A stretch of DNA of 64,000 bases from Prevotella sp. (lineage in GTDB: Bacteria; Bacteroidota; Bacteroidia; Bacteroidales; Bacteroidaceae), in NCBI GenBank assembly GCA_017847725.1, contig JAGAXW010000010.1:1-64000 (forward strand). Reading direction: 5' to 3'. How positions within the stretch are numbered: position 1 is the first letter of the stretch; every line of letters begins with the position of its first letter. Both the position numbers and the translations under genes were made by a program. Below the pieces are notes generated by a model that saw only the letters and a program-made list of their open reading frames with translations, did no database searches and was not told where the DNA came from. Shown piece after piece: positions 1 to 8,422 of this stretch.

Positions 1-87
1 AACGGAGCATCAAAGTTTGGAACACTATACCAACTGATGATTGAGGACAATCCTGACAGCAGCTTTATCGAAACTATCACTTCTTAG
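1..87 (+). CDS. C-terminal end of an unidentified protein (5' cut by window)
   Basis: The first frame is open from base 1 and stops with TAG at 85-87, giving the last 28 residues of a protein that ends FIETITS. The tail has no recognisable motif, so I cannot name it. The stop codon lies inside the left arm of a strong terminator hairpin, which supports this frame as the true end of a gene. Frame assignment is likely; function is unknown. Confidence 0.55.
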   Translation, partial: NGASKFGTLYQLMIEDNPDSSFIETITS

Positions 88-113
88 GGGCATGCTTGGT
101 ACCCCCTAAGAAG
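80..113 (+). terminator. Hairpin terminator overlapping the stop codon of the partial gene
   Basis: The 11-bp perfect arms CTTCTTAGGGG (80-90) and CCCCTAAGAAG (103-113) enclose a 12-base loop. The TAG stop of the upstream gene lies within the left arm. There is no long T-run after the right arm, so termination strength is uncertain. Confidence 0.65.
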
Positions 114-224
114 TCATGGGTACATGACTGAGTAGTTACACAAAACAGAGCGCAATACGTATACGTTTACGTAAGATTTAACAAAATTTAATGTGTACTT
201 TTACAACCGTATATACTTTTTTAT

Positions 225-232
225 TACTTTTG
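225..232 (+). promoter_or_regulatory. Bacteroidota -7 box for the LruC-type lipoprotein
   Basis: TACTTTTG matches TAnnTTTG about 43 bases before the ATG at 275. No clean TTTG -33 box is seen at the expected distance. This promoter lies inside an in-frame N-terminal extension to 191, which argues against that longer start. Confidence 0.5.
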
Positions 233-274
233 CAGCACAATCATATACGATACATTAAAATTACAACCGTAAAG

Positions 275-1876
275 ATGAAAAAGATTTTTATGTTTGCTAT
301 CGCAGCACTGGCACTGGCCGGCTGTGGCAAGAATGACCTGTCGGGGACTGCTGTCGTGCCCACTGAGCACGACTCACAGGTGGCAGCGTACACGTCGGCC
401 TTCATCCAGAAGTTCGGCATCATCGACAAGAACCAGACATGGGGCTTCGGCGACGTCACCCGCAGCCACAACGTGAACGGAAACCTATGGTATCAGAACT
501 GGGAGCGCCCCGTCAACGAGGTCATTCCCGAGGAGGAGGAACTCGTACTGAAAGAATTCAGCAAGAAGCGCGAGAACCAAGTCAACGAAATCTCGCTGCC
601 CTGGAACAACTACTGGGTACACCAGATTCACCAGAGCAACAACAGATATAAGGACGCCAACAATCAGGACACTGGCGACATCCACGAGAAGATGAACAAA
701 ATCATCGCCTACAACGCCGAGGAGTTCACATACGTAGTGAATGGCGTGCAATACAAGTCGCACTACGAGCACGTCAACAACTTCAACAACGGCACCAACA
801 CCACCGAATACACAGACGACGTGACGGGACAGAAGTACAAGGGCACCACGCTGATGGTCAACATGGGCGAGACGGAGACCAACGTGCAGTTCGGCTACCA
901 CAACACGATGGACAGCAAGGACCACTTCGAATACTACGTCATCGCCGGCGAGGATATCGACCCCAGACTGGCAGGCTACTACTACGTAGGCTTCGACTTC
1001 AAGGCCAACGACGACAAGGTTCAAACTACCTTCCGCTATGTAGGCAACGGCATGAACGATCCTATCACCGTCGACGGATATTACAAGACTGTTGCTGATG
1101 CTGCCGGAGTAAAAGTAAAGGTCAACAAGACCGAATGGGTTAGGGACTATCCCGGAACAGACAACTGGGCTGGCCACAACGAGACCAGAGAAGTGGAGTT
1201 GACCGTCGGTCAGGACGGCACGTGGAGCATCGAAAGTTACCAGCACGGCAACATGTGGGTGGAGCGCGACTGGATCTACAACGACTGGATTGTACGCATC
1301 TCGCCCGCCATACCCGCGGGAGGCAACGTTGACCGCGTGAAGGAGCAGGGCATCATCATCGCCGAAGACCTGGGCAGCATCGGTGACTTCGACTTCAACG
1401 ACGTCGTCTTCGAGGCATACGTCTGGGAGAGCGGCAAGACCGAGATTACACTGCTCGCCGCCGGAGGCACACTCGACCTGGAGGTGGCCGGCGTAGAGGT
1501 GCACGGACCCCAGGGATTCAACGTCGAGAAGCAGGGCAACAGCAACAGCTGGCAGATGGTGAACACAGGCCATGCATCAGGCGTGGTCAACAACATACCC
1601 TACGTCACCTTCACGGCCGCCGACACCTACAACAGCCTGAAGGACATCCCCATCGTCGTGAAGCGGACCAACGAGGCCGGCGAGGTGACCTCGTACACCC
1701 TCACCGCCGAGATGGGCAGGGCTCCGCAGAAGATTTGCGTACCGCTGGGCTTCAGCTGGTGCAAGGAGCGCATGTCGCTGGCCGATGTCTACCCGGGCTT
1801 CAAGGCATGGACCACCGGCGCCGCCAGCACTTGGGCCAACGGCGAGTGTCAGACGGAGAACGTCATCAGCAAGTGA
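275..1876 (+). CDS. LruC/DUF4842-domain lipoprotein
   Basis: This 533-residue protein begins MKKIFMFAIAALALAGC, a lipoprotein signal with an LAGC lipobox, so it should be lipid-anchored in the envelope and may be surface exposed. An in-frame Met exists at 191, but that extension would bury the lipoprotein signal and contain the promoter, so 275 is chosen. The C-terminal half carries the EDLGSIGDFDFNDVVFE signature typical of the LruC/DUF4842 family, with its acidic Asp-rich FDFNDV core. The N-terminal half (about residues 25-330) is rich in Asn, Tyr and acidic residues and I cannot assign it. The gene is monocistronic: promoter in front, hairpin behind. The family occurs in Bacteroidota surface lipoproteins of unknown biochemical role; cell-envelope adhesion or stress function would be a guess. 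Confidence 0.8.
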   Translation: MKKIFMFAIAALALAGCGKNDLSGTAVVPTEHDSQVAAYTSAFIQKFGIIDKNQTWGFGDVTRSHNVNGNLWYQNWERPVNEVIPEEEELVLKEFSKKRENQVNEISLPWNNYWVHQIHQSNNRYKDANNQDTGDIHEKMNKIIAYNAEEFTYVVNGVQYKSHYEHVNNFNNGTNTTEYTDDVTGQKYKGTTLMVNMGETETNVQFGYHNTMDSKDHFEYYVIAGEDIDPRLAGYYYVGFDFKANDDKVQTTFRYVGNGMNDPITVDGYYKTVADAAGVKVKVNKTEWVRDYPGTDNWAGHNETREVELTVGQDGTWSIESYQHGNMWVERDWIYNDWIVRISPAIPAGGNVDRVKEQGIIIAEDLGSIGDFDFNDVVFEAYVWESGKTEITLLAAGGTLDLEVAGVEVHGPQGFNVEKQGNSNSWQMVNTGHASGVVNNIPYVTFTAADTYNSLKDIPIVVKRTNEAGEVTSYTLTAEMGRAPQKICVPLGFSWCKERMSLADVYPGFKAWTTGAASTWANGECQTENVISK

Positions 1877-1890
1877 TAAAAGGGATATGA

Positions 1891-1928
1891 AAAAAAAGGC
1901 GGCCACGCGATGCGGGTCGTCTTTTTTT
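1891..1928 (+). terminator. A-tract/T-tract hairpin between lipoprotein and LOG genes
   Basis: AAAAAAAGGCGGC (1891-1903) can pair with GTCGTCTTTTTTT (1916-1928), allowing two G-U pairs, which gives a stem followed by T residues. It ends just before the -7 box of the next gene, so terminator and promoter are packed together. Confidence 0.6.
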
Positions 1929-1931
1929 TCG

Positions 1932-1939
1932 TACCTTTG
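1932..1939 (+). promoter_or_regulatory. -7 box immediately upstream of the LOG gene
   Basis: TACCTTTG ends 8 bases before the ATG at 1948. Transcription from such a box usually starts about 7 bases downstream, so the mRNA would be leaderless or nearly so. Confidence 0.6.
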
Positions 1940-1947
1940 CAGCCACG

Positions 1948-2484
1948 ATGAAGATTTGTATTTTCTGCTCAGCCAACAACAGCATTGCCCCGCGCTACTT
2001 CACACTGACCGAACAGCTCGGACAGTGGGCCGCCCGACAGGGGCACACCATCGTCTACGGAGGCGTCAACCAGGGACTCATGGAGTGCGTGGCCAAGGCC
2101 GCACACGACGCCGGAGGACATACCGTGGGCGTCATACCCCGCATCGTGGAGAAGAGTGGGCGCATCTCCGACTACGTCGACACCGAAGTGCTCTGCGAGG
2201 ACCTGACCGACCGCAAGGCGCTCATGGAGGCCCACGCCGACGCCTTCGTGGCCCTGCCCGGCGGCATAGGCACCCTCGACGAGGTGTTCACCGTGGCGGC
2301 GGCGCACACCATCGGCTACCACCACAAGCTGGTGATTCTCTATAACATGGATGGATTCTGGGACGGCCTCGTCGCCCTGCTCGACGACCTGCAGGCCAAG
2401 GGCATGGTGCGCGGCAACTGGCGCGAATACATCGCCGTAGCCCAGTCGCTCGACGACGTCTGCCGACTGCTAACGCAGTGCTAA
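1948..2484 (+). CDS. LOG-family protein (TIGR00730 type, Rossmann fold)
   Basis: This 178-residue cytosolic protein has the family hallmarks: an N-terminal beta strand MKICIFCSAN, then YGGVNQGLMECVA, and PGGIGTLDEVFT, the PGGxGTxxE motif that binds the nucleotide ribose-phosphate. Characterised members cleave nucleoside monophosphates (cytokinin riboside or AMP) to the base plus ribose 5-phosphate; in gut bacteria the physiological substrate is often unknown. The start is fixed by the first beta strand of the fold. The -7 box lies only 8 bases upstream. The 3' end overlaps the convergent ybeY gene by 15 bases, with no terminator between them. Confidence 0.88.
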   Translation: MKICIFCSANNSIAPRYFTLTEQLGQWAARQGHTIVYGGVNQGLMECVAKAAHDAGGHTVGVIPRIVEKSGRISDYVDTEVLCEDLTDRKALMEAHADAFVALPGGIGTLDEVFTVAAAHTIGYHHKLVILYNMDGFWDGLVALLDDLQAKGMVRGNWREYIAVAQSLDDVCRLLTQC

Positions 2485-2880
2485 GGCGGCATTTTCGGCA
2501 GCCTCCATCTGCTCGCGCTCGCCGGGTCCCTTGTCGTTCAGCCCGCAGAGGTGCAGAATGCCGTGGATGATGACGCGGTGCAGCTCCTCGTCGTACGGCT
2601 TGCCGAACAGCTCGGCATTGGAGCGCACCGTGTCCAGCGAGATGACCAGGTCGCCGTTCAGCACATCGCCCTCGTCGTAGTCGAAGGTGATGATGTCGGT
2701 GTAATAGTCGTGACCCAGATACTCGCGGTTCACTTCCAGGATGTGCTCGTCGTCGCAGAACAGGTAGCCCACCTCGCCGACGCGCTTACCATAGCCGGCG
2801 GCTACTCGCCGAATCCATGCTGTGGTCTCACGGCGCTTGATCTTGGGAAAGCTGACATGCTCAGCACTGTAGGTAATCAT
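2470..2880 (-). CDS. ybeY: Endoribonuclease YbeY, rRNA maturation factor
   Basis: The 136-residue product matches YbeY, a single-strand endoribonuclease acting in 16S rRNA 3' maturation and ribosome quality control. The metal site is HGILHLCGLND: the first two His ligands are present, while the usual third His of HxxxHxxxxxH is replaced by Asp, which I believe is common in Bacteroidota. The downstream GPGEREQMEAAEN helix is typical. It is the last gene of a minus-strand run ruvB-coaD-ybeY; its ATG overlaps the coaD stop (ATGA), indicating translational coupling. The 3' end overlaps the convergent LOG gene. Confidence 0.92.
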   Translation of the reverse strand: MITYSAEHVSFPKIKRRETTAWIRRVAAGYGKRVGEVGYLFCDDEHILEVNREYLGHDYYTDIITFDYDEGDVLNGDLVISLDTVRSNAELFGKPYDEELHRVIIHGILHLCGLNDKGPGEREQMEAAENAALALR

Positions 2881-3344
2881 AGGCTTTTCTCTATTCTTGA
2901 TGGTTCTGGAATGTAGGGCGACACGTCGACACCGAAGTGTCGCAGCTCGCGCACCATCGTAGACGACACGCTCGACAGGCCGGGCTCGGCGTAGAGCAGC
3001 ACCGTCTCGACACCGCTCAGCTGGCGGTTCACGTCGGCCTGCTCGCGCTCGTACTCGAAGTCGCGCACACTGCGCACGCCTTTAACAATGAAGCGGGCGC
3101 CCTCCCTGCGTGCCAGGTCGACGGCCAGCCCGTCGTAGCTCTTCACCTCGATGCGGGGCTCGCCGGCATAGAGGGCGGCAATGGCCGCACAGCGCTCGGC
3201 GGCAGGCGGCAGGTCGGGCTTGTGCACCTGATCGCCGACGACGCCGATGACCAGGCGATCGAACAGGGGCAGCGCACGGCGCACAATGCTGTCGTGGCCT
3301 ACGGTGAAGGGGTTGAACGACCCCACGAAGATACCGGTTCTCAT
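2877..3344 (-). CDS. coaD: Phosphopantetheine adenylyltransferase
   Basis: This 155-residue enzyme transfers AMP from ATP to 4'-phosphopantetheine, the penultimate step of coenzyme A synthesis, in the cytosol. It starts MRTGIFVGSFNPFTVGH, which contains the nucleotidyltransferase (H/T)xGH motif as TVGH; the C-terminal signature is present as VSSTMVREL. The frame is open upstream for 30 more residues, but the family always begins at this strand, so ATG 3344 is used. It lies 1 base after the ruvB stop and overlaps ybeY by 4 bases, so the three genes form one transcription unit. Confidence 0.93.
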   Translation of the reverse strand: MRTGIFVGSFNPFTVGHDSIVRRALPLFDRLVIGVVGDQVHKPDLPPAAERCAAIAALYAGEPRIEVKSYDGLAVDLARREGARFIVKGVRSVRDFEYEREQADVNRQLSGVETVLLYAEPGLSSVSSTMVRELRHFGVDVSPYIPEPSRIEKSL

Positions 3345-3345
3345 G

Positions 3346-4383
3346 TCAGTCAAACAGATTGGGTTCCATAATATTGCCACTGTAGGGGTTGCGTCCGAAG
3401 TGGCGGTAAGCCAGCTCGGTGACCATGCGGCCACGGGGCGTGCGCTTGATGAAGCCCTCCATGATGAGGAAGGGCTCGTAGACTTCCTCTACCGTGCCCG
3501 CATCCTCGCCGATGGCGGTGGCGATGGTGGTGATGCCCACAGGACCGCCGCGGAACTTGTCGATGATGGTGAGCAGGATGCGGTTGTCTATCTCGTCCAG
3601 TCCGTACTGGTCGATGTTGAGGGCCGTGAGGGCCACCTTGGTGATGGCGGTGTCAATGCGGCCGGTGCCCTTCACCTGCGCAAAGTCGCGCACACGGCGC
3701 AGCAATGCGTTGGCGATACGGGGCGTGCCGCGTGAGCGCCGCGCTATCTCCAGCGACGCATCGGTGGTGATGGGCACGCGCAGGATGCCAGCCGAGCGCT
3801 CGATGATGCGCTGCAGCGTCTCGGGGTCGTAATACTGCAGGTGCATGTTGATGCCGAAGCGCGCACGCAGCGGCGCCGTCAGCAGACCGCTGCGCGTGGT
3901 GGCTCCCACCAGCGTGAAGGGGTTGAGGTCTATCTGGATGGAGCGTGCCGAGGGCCCCTTGTCTATCATGATGTCGATGCGGTAGTCCTCCATGGCCGAG
4001 TAGAGATACTCCTCGACGACGGGCGACAGGCGGTGGATCTCGTCGATGAACAGCACGTCGTTCTTCTCCAGGGAGGTGAGGATGCCAGCCAGGTCGCCGG
4101 GCTTGTCGAGCACGGGGCCGGAGGTAATCTTGAAACCTACGCCCAGCTCGTTGGCGATGATGTTGGACAGCGTCGTCTTGCCCAGTCCCGGAGGACCGTG
4201 CAGCAACACGTGGTCGAGGGGCTCGCCACGGTACTTGGCGGCCTCGACGAACACTTCGAGATTCTCAACGATCTTCTGCTGACCGCTGAAGTCGCCGAAG
4301 GCCAGCGGGCGCAGCGCATTCTCGAAGTCCTTCTCGCTGCCGGTGGCCTGCTCTTGCCGGATGTCGAAATCTTCGTCCATCAT
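3346..4383 (-). CDS. ruvB: Holliday junction branch-migration ATPase RuvB
   Basis: At 345 residues this is a full-length RuvB, the hexameric AAA+ motor that drives Holliday junction branch migration with RuvA. Walker A is GPPGLGKTT near residue 65, Walker B is LFIDEIHRL, sensor 1 is GATTRSG, and the C-terminal winged-helix region ends with [17 protein letters not shown]. RuvA and RuvC are not in the window. The gene lies 26 bases downstream of gpmI on the same strand and 1 base upstream of the coaD start, so it is probably cotranscribed with both neighbours. Confidence 0.96.
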   Translation of the reverse strand: MMDEDFDIRQEQATGSEKDFENALRPLAFGDFSGQQKIVENLEVFVEAAKYRGEPLDHVLLHGPPGLGKTTLSNIIANELGVGFKITSGPVLDKPGDLAGILTSLEKNDVLFIDEIHRLSPVVEEYLYSAMEDYRIDIMIDKGPSARSIQIDLNPFTLVGATTRSGLLTAPLRARFGINMHLQYYDPETLQRIIERSAGILRVPITTDASLEIARRSRGTPRIANALLRRVRDFAQVKGTGRIDTAITKVALTALNIDQYGLDEIDNRILLTIIDKFRGGPVGITTIATAIGEDAGTVEEVYEPFLIMEGFIKRTPRGRMVTELAYRHFGRNPYSGNIMEPNLFD

Positions 4384-4409
4384 GTTCTGTCAGAGAATGG
4401 GGGAGCAGA

Positions 4410-5930
4410 CTAATCGGTTATCAGGTTCTCGCCCGTCATGTCGGCTGGCTGCTCCAGACCCATGATGTGCAGGATGCTGGGAGCCACGTCGGCCAGACGG
4501 CCGTCACGAACGGTGGCCGAGTTGTTGTCGGTGACGTAGATGAAGGGCACGGGGTTCAGCGAGTGGGCCGTGTTGGGCGTGCCGTCGGCGTTGATGGCGT
4601 TGTCGGCGTTGCCGTGGTCGGCTATGATGATGGCCTCGTAGTCGTTTTTCTTAGCAGCCTCGATGACCTCGCGCACGCAGTTGTCGACAGCCCAGACGGC
4701 CTTGGCGATGGCGTTGTAGACGCCGGTGTGGCCCACCATGTCGCCGTTGGCGAAGTTGACGACGATGAAGTCGTACTCCTGGGTGTTGATGGCGCCGACG
4801 AGCTTGTCCTTCACCTCGTAGGCAGACATCTCGGGCTTCAGGTCGTAGGTGGCTACCTTGGGTGAGGGCACCAGGATGCGGTCCTCGCCCTCGAAGGGCT
4901 GCTCGCGGCCACCGTTGAAGAAGAAGGTCACGTGGGCGTACTTCTCCGTCTCGGCGGTGTGCAGCTGCTTCTTACCCTGGCGGCTGAGGTACTCGCCCAG
5001 CGTATCCTCTACGTTCTCCTTGGGGAAGAGGATGTGGACGCCCTGGAAGGAGGCGTCGTAGGGTGTCATGCAGTAATACTGCAGACCGGGGACGGTCTGC
5101 ATGCCCTGCTCGGGCATGTCCTGCTGGGTGAGCACGATGGTGAGCTCCTTGGCGCGGTCGTTGCGGAAGTTGATGAAGATGACGACGTCGCCCTCCTCGA
5201 TGCAGCCGTTGACGGTGCTGTTGTGGATAGGCTTGATGAACTCGTCGGTGACGCCCTCGTCGTACGACTCCTGCATGGCCTGCACCATGTCGGTGGCCTG
5301 CTTGCCGGTGCCCTTCACGAGGAGGTCGTAACCCTCCTTGACGCGCTCCCAGCGCTTGTCACGGTCCATGGCATAGAAGCGGCCTACGATGCTGGCGATA
5401 GCGGCAGCGTTGTCGGCACACACCTTGCTGACCTGCTCGATGAAGCCCTTGCCGCTCTTGGGGTCGGTGTCGCGACCGTCCATGAAGCAGTGGACGAAGG
5501 TCTGGCCGCTCAGGCCGTAGTGCTTGCCCACCTCGATAAGCTTGAAGAGGTGGTCGAGGCTGGAGTGTACGCCGCCGTCAGAGCAGAGGCCCATCAGGTG
5601 CAGCTTCTTGCCCTTCTCCTTGGCGTAGGTATAGGCGGCCTTCACCTGGGCGTTCTCCACGATGCTGCCGTCCTGGCAGGCGCGGTTGATTTTCACCAGG
5701 TCCTGATACACGATGCGGCCGGCACCGATGTTCAGGTGGCCCACCTCCGAGTTGCCCATCTGTCCGTCGGGCAGTCCGACGTCCTCGCCGCTGGCCTGCA
5801 GCTGCGAGTGGGCCGAGACGGCCGTCAGATAGTCAAGATACGGTGTCGGCGTATTGTAGATTACGTCTCCTTTTCCATGTTTTCCGATTCCCCATCCGTC
5901 GAGAATCATCAGTAATGCTTTCTTTGCCAT
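4410..5930 (-). CDS. gpmI: 2,3-bisphosphoglycerate-independent phosphoglycerate mutase
   Basis: The 506-residue enzyme interconverts 3- and 2-phosphoglycerate in glycolysis and gluconeogenesis through a Mn-dependent phosphoserine intermediate. The start [11 protein letters not shown] provides a metal-binding Asp and the nucleophile is Ser61 in [10 protein letters not shown]. Further metal motifs are [19 protein letters not shown] and the C-terminal DHGNADN. Length and motif order are normal. A full Bacteroidota promoter precedes it, and ruvB-coaD-ybeY follow on the same strand. Confidence 0.97.
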   Translation of the reverse strand: MAKKALLMILDGWGIGKHGKGDVIYNTPTPYLDYLTAVSAHSQLQASGEDVGLPDGQMGNSEVGHLNIGAGRIVYQDLVKINRACQDGSIVENAQVKAAYTYAKEKGKKLHLMGLCSDGGVHSSLDHLFKLIEVGKHYGLSGQTFVHCFMDGRDTDPKSGKGFIEQVSKVCADNAAAIASIVGRFYAMDRDKRWERVKEGYDLLVKGTGKQATDMVQAMQESYDEGVTDEFIKPIHNSTVNGCIEEGDVVIFINFRNDRAKELTIVLTQQDMPEQGMQTVPGLQYYCMTPYDASFQGVHILFPKENVEDTLGEYLSRQGKKQLHTAETEKYAHVTFFFNGGREQPFEGEDRILVPSPKVATYDLKPEMSAYEVKDKLVGAINTQEYDFIVVNFANGDMVGHTGVYNAIAKAVWAVDNCVREVIEAAKKNDYEAIIIADHGNADNAINADGTPNTAHSLNPVPFIYVTDNNSATVRDGRLADVAPSILHIMGLEQPADMTGENLITD

Positions 5931-5970
5931 AATGTTTATATGCTTTATACTCTTTTACTGTTTACGCGTG

Positions 5971-6001
5971 CAAAGGTACGAAAAGTCGGGGGAAATACAA
6001 A
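5971..6001 (-). promoter_or_regulatory. gpmI promoter (TTTG-N19-TACCTTTG)
   Basis: On the minus strand the -7 box TACCTTTG (complement of 5971-5978) and a -33 TTTG (complement of 5998-6001) are 19 bases apart, the ideal Bacteroidota spacing. The -33 box abuts the palindrome AAAACAAAC-CC-GTTTGTTTT at 5999-6018. The whole 50-base stretch resembles the promoter of the ABC ATPase near 43.8 kb. Confidence 0.75.
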
Positions 6002-6066
6002 ACAAACCCGTTTGTTTTTATCTCCCGAGAACTAAGATAAAGCAGGGGCAGCCCTGCGGAGCGGCT

Positions 6067-8268
6067 TTACAGTCGGATGAGGGTCGAACCGGTGGTGGCG
6101 CGCTGACCGGTGGTGAGCTGTACGGCATAGACGCCGGTCGGCAGTGCAGAGAGGTCGACGGTGGTGTCGGTGGTCTGCAGCAGCTGGCGGCCGTCTACCG
6201 AGAAGATGCGCACAGTGGCGGCCGACTGGCTGCCGTCGGCGAAGCTGACGGTAAGGCGGCGACCGTCGAGGCGGAAGCTGGCGCGCTGCGGCTGATGGTC
6301 GGACAGTTCCTCAATGGCCGTCAGGTTCAGCAGATAGAGCAGTCCCTTGTAGGCATCAATCTCGCCGTAGCCATATTGGTTGTTGGGGTATGTGAGGCCA
6401 CTGTCGGGCTGGCGGCTGGAGTGGGCGATGACGTCCTTGATGCGCTCTGTGGTCAGCGTGGGATCGGCCTGCATCCACAGGGCGATGGTGCCGGCAACAG
6501 CCGGAGCCGACATGCTGGTGCCCGTCTGGGCCATGACATGGAAGTAGCCGACTGCCGTTCCCCATATCTCACTCTCCGTATCGAGGGCAGCGATATCCCA
6601 TGCGGCTACAGAGTAATAGGCATCGTCGCTGATGAAGAAGTTCTCGGCCGACACGATGTTGACACCCGGCGCACAGACGTCGGGCTTCATGCCGCCAGCC
6701 AGCGTAGGACCTACCGACGACGAGCGGGCCAGATAGCCTTCGCCCTTGGTGCTCTCCATCTCGGTCAGGTCGGTGGGTGTCGCCTGCCCGCCCTGTGAGG
6801 CATACTTGTTGGCCAGCGTGAGTATCTGGAAGCGGTGGGCGATATTGCCTACGCTGACCACCTCGTCCATCACGGCCGGCCAGCACACGCTGTAGCCCTG
6901 CTCGGCCAGCTGATGGTTCTCCACGCTGCTCACGTTCTCCAGCTGGGCACACAAGGCGTCGGCATAGAGCCAGGCCTCGCCGTCGCCACTGATGGTGACG
7001 AGCACGCGGTCGGAGGTGGTGAAGGCGCTGTTGCAACCGACGTAGATGACCTCGTAGCCGTCGGCCTGTCCGCGGTGCTGCACCTTCAGCAGTTTGCTGC
7101 CCATACCCAGCGAGCTGGCGGCCACCAGCTCGGCTACCGTCTTCGTTACCGTTGCCTTGTTGGTGGTATAGCCAGTGTCCGTATAGCGCAGGGTCACCGT
7201 CTGGCCGCTCTTCACCTTCAGCTCAATGCCGAAGTAGGTGCCATACGACTCCCAATCGTTGAAGCAAACGCCGGCACCGCCTGCCGACATGGCGGCTGTC
7301 TTATGAGCCAGGCGTGCCGTACCGCCTGAATTGCCCGAAGCCACCACCAGTGCGCGACCAGGCTTCTGCAGCAGCGTGCGGATGGCCTGTTCCTCCAGTT
7401 GGCGACCGTCATAGAAGCTCTGGGTGTCGCCCATGCTGTAGTTGATGACGCAGGGCTGTCCGTGGGCCTCGGCGTAGGCAAAGATGTCGCTGAAGGCCTG
7501 CACCGTCGTGGCCGACGACAGACCACCCTCCGTGATGCTGGCATCGACAGCACCTTCGGCAATGTCGGCCTCAGAGGCAATGCCCTGATAGGCGGTAGGC
7601 GTGTCCCAGTCGGCATCTTCCACGCGGCTGCCGGCAGCGATACCTGCCACGTGGGTGCCATGATACATCTCAGCGGCATCGCTGCTGTGCATGGCAGCGG
7701 TCACGGCCGTCTTGCCGTCGTACAGCTGACCGTTCAGATAGTCCTTGGCCCACACGATGCGGGTTTCTCCGTTGGAATCGCGAAAAAAAGGATGGATATA
7801 GTCGAAGCCGGAATCGACGATGCCCACGACGACACCCTTGCCGGTATAGGCCTGCGGCAGCTGGTTCTGCGTGCCGCTCCACACCTTGTCAGCACCAATC
7901 TGGCCAGCCACCCGGTCGAGCATGGGGCGCGGCATGCGCTCTGCCTCTACACGCTCCACCCGGGCGTCGGCAGCCAGCGCCGTCACCTGCTGCAGGGGCA
8001 GGCGGACGATGAGTACACGACCAATACGCGACAGCAGCGCGGCCTCATAGCGGCTCAAAACCTCCGTTTCATCGGCATCGACCGTCAGTTTCAGCAGCAC
8101 ATCGACCGGTCGGCTCATGACTGGTGCACGGCGCACGCCGTCGACCGTCGCCTGCCGCACCTGTGCGGCCAGCCACGGCGATATTTTGGAAGACTGATTG
8201 ACACTTTGTGCTGCCACGGCGACAGTGAGCAGCAGCAGGGCAGCTATGCCTACGATTCTTTTCATCAT
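6067..8268 (-). CDS. Secreted subtilisin-like serine protease (S8) with type IX-like C-terminal sorting domain
   Basis: This 733-residue protein has a signal peptide (MMKRIVGIAALLLLTVAVAAQ), a propeptide-like region to about residue 140 and an S8 catalytic domain. The triad is visible: Asp152 in GIVDSGFDYIHP, His203 in HGTHVAG, and Ser near 585 in GTSMSAPAVAG. An insertion domain lies between His and Ser, as in many Bacteroidota S8 proteases. The final 80 residues form a beta domain with RIFSVDGRQLL and LPTGVYAVQL, matching a type A sorting domain of the type IX secretion system, so secretion to the surface or medium is expected. It is divergent from the TPR-AraC regulator gene at 8423, a plausible controller. 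Confidence 0.9.
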   Translation of the reverse strand: MMKRIVGIAALLLLTVAVAAQSVNQSSKISPWLAAQVRQATVDGVRRAPVMSRPVDVLLKLTVDADETEVLSRYEAALLSRIGRVLIVRLPLQQVTALAADARVERVEAERMPRPMLDRVAGQIGADKVWSGTQNQLPQAYTGKGVVVGIVDSGFDYIHPFFRDSNGETRIVWAKDYLNGQLYDGKTAVTAAMHSSDAAEMYHGTHVAGIAAGSRVEDADWDTPTAYQGIASEADIAEGAVDASITEGGLSSATTVQAFSDIFAYAEAHGQPCVINYSMGDTQSFYDGRQLEEQAIRTLLQKPGRALVVASGNSGGTARLAHKTAAMSAGGAGVCFNDWESYGTYFGIELKVKSGQTVTLRYTDTGYTTNKATVTKTVAELVAASSLGMGSKLLKVQHRGQADGYEVIYVGCNSAFTTSDRVLVTISGDGEAWLYADALCAQLENVSSVENHQLAEQGYSVCWPAVMDEVVSVGNIAHRFQILTLANKYASQGGQATPTDLTEMESTKGEGYLARSSSVGPTLAGGMKPDVCAPGVNIVSAENFFISDDAYYSVAAWDIAALDTESEIWGTAVGYFHVMAQTGTSMSAPAVAGTIALWMQADPTLTTERIKDVIAHSSRQPDSGLTYPNNQYGYGEIDAYKGLLYLLNLTAIEELSDHQPQRASFRLDGRRLTVSFADGSQSAATVRIFSVDGRQLLQTTDTTVDLSALPTGVYAVQLTTGQRATTGSTLIRL

Positions 8269-8298
8269 TTGCGTTTTGTGTTAATGTTAAACAGGGTG

Positions 8299-8329
8299 CA
8301 AAGGTAGCCGTTCCGCCAAAAACGGCAAA
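8299..8329 (-). promoter_or_regulatory. Promoter of the S8 protease
   Basis: On the minus strand TACCTTTG (complement of 8299-8306) has a TTTG (complement of 8326-8329) exactly 19 bases upstream. The box is about 31 bases before the protease ATG. Confidence 0.75.
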
Positions 8330-8351
8330 GAAAACGGTATGCCAAAGGTGC

Positions 8352-8386
8352 GCTAATTCAAAAATTAGCACAAATCCTTCGGATTT
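8352..8386. promoter_or_regulatory. Two adjacent palindromes in the divergent protease/regulator spacer
   Basis: GCTAATT-CAAA-AATTAGC (8352-8369) is followed by AAATCC-TTC-GGATTT (8372-8386). They lie between the two divergent promoters, where a regulator could bind and affect both directions. Operator function is inference from position and symmetry. Confidence 0.45.
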
Positions 8387-8401
8387 CTCGGGATTTTCGC
8401 T

Positions 8402-8409
8402 TACCTTTG
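8402..8409 (+). promoter_or_regulatory. -7 box of the TPR-AraC regulator gene
   Basis: TACCTTTG lies 13 bases upstream of the first ATG (8423) and 25 upstream of the second (8435). The -33 region overlaps the second palindrome of the spacer and has TTCG rather than TTTG. Confidence 0.6.
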
Positions 8410-8422
8410 CAGTCGTAAAAAG

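Noticed and set aside
191-274. In-frame upstream start for the LruC-type lipoprotein
   Set aside because: It would place 28 residues before a clear lipoprotein signal and would include the promoter box.
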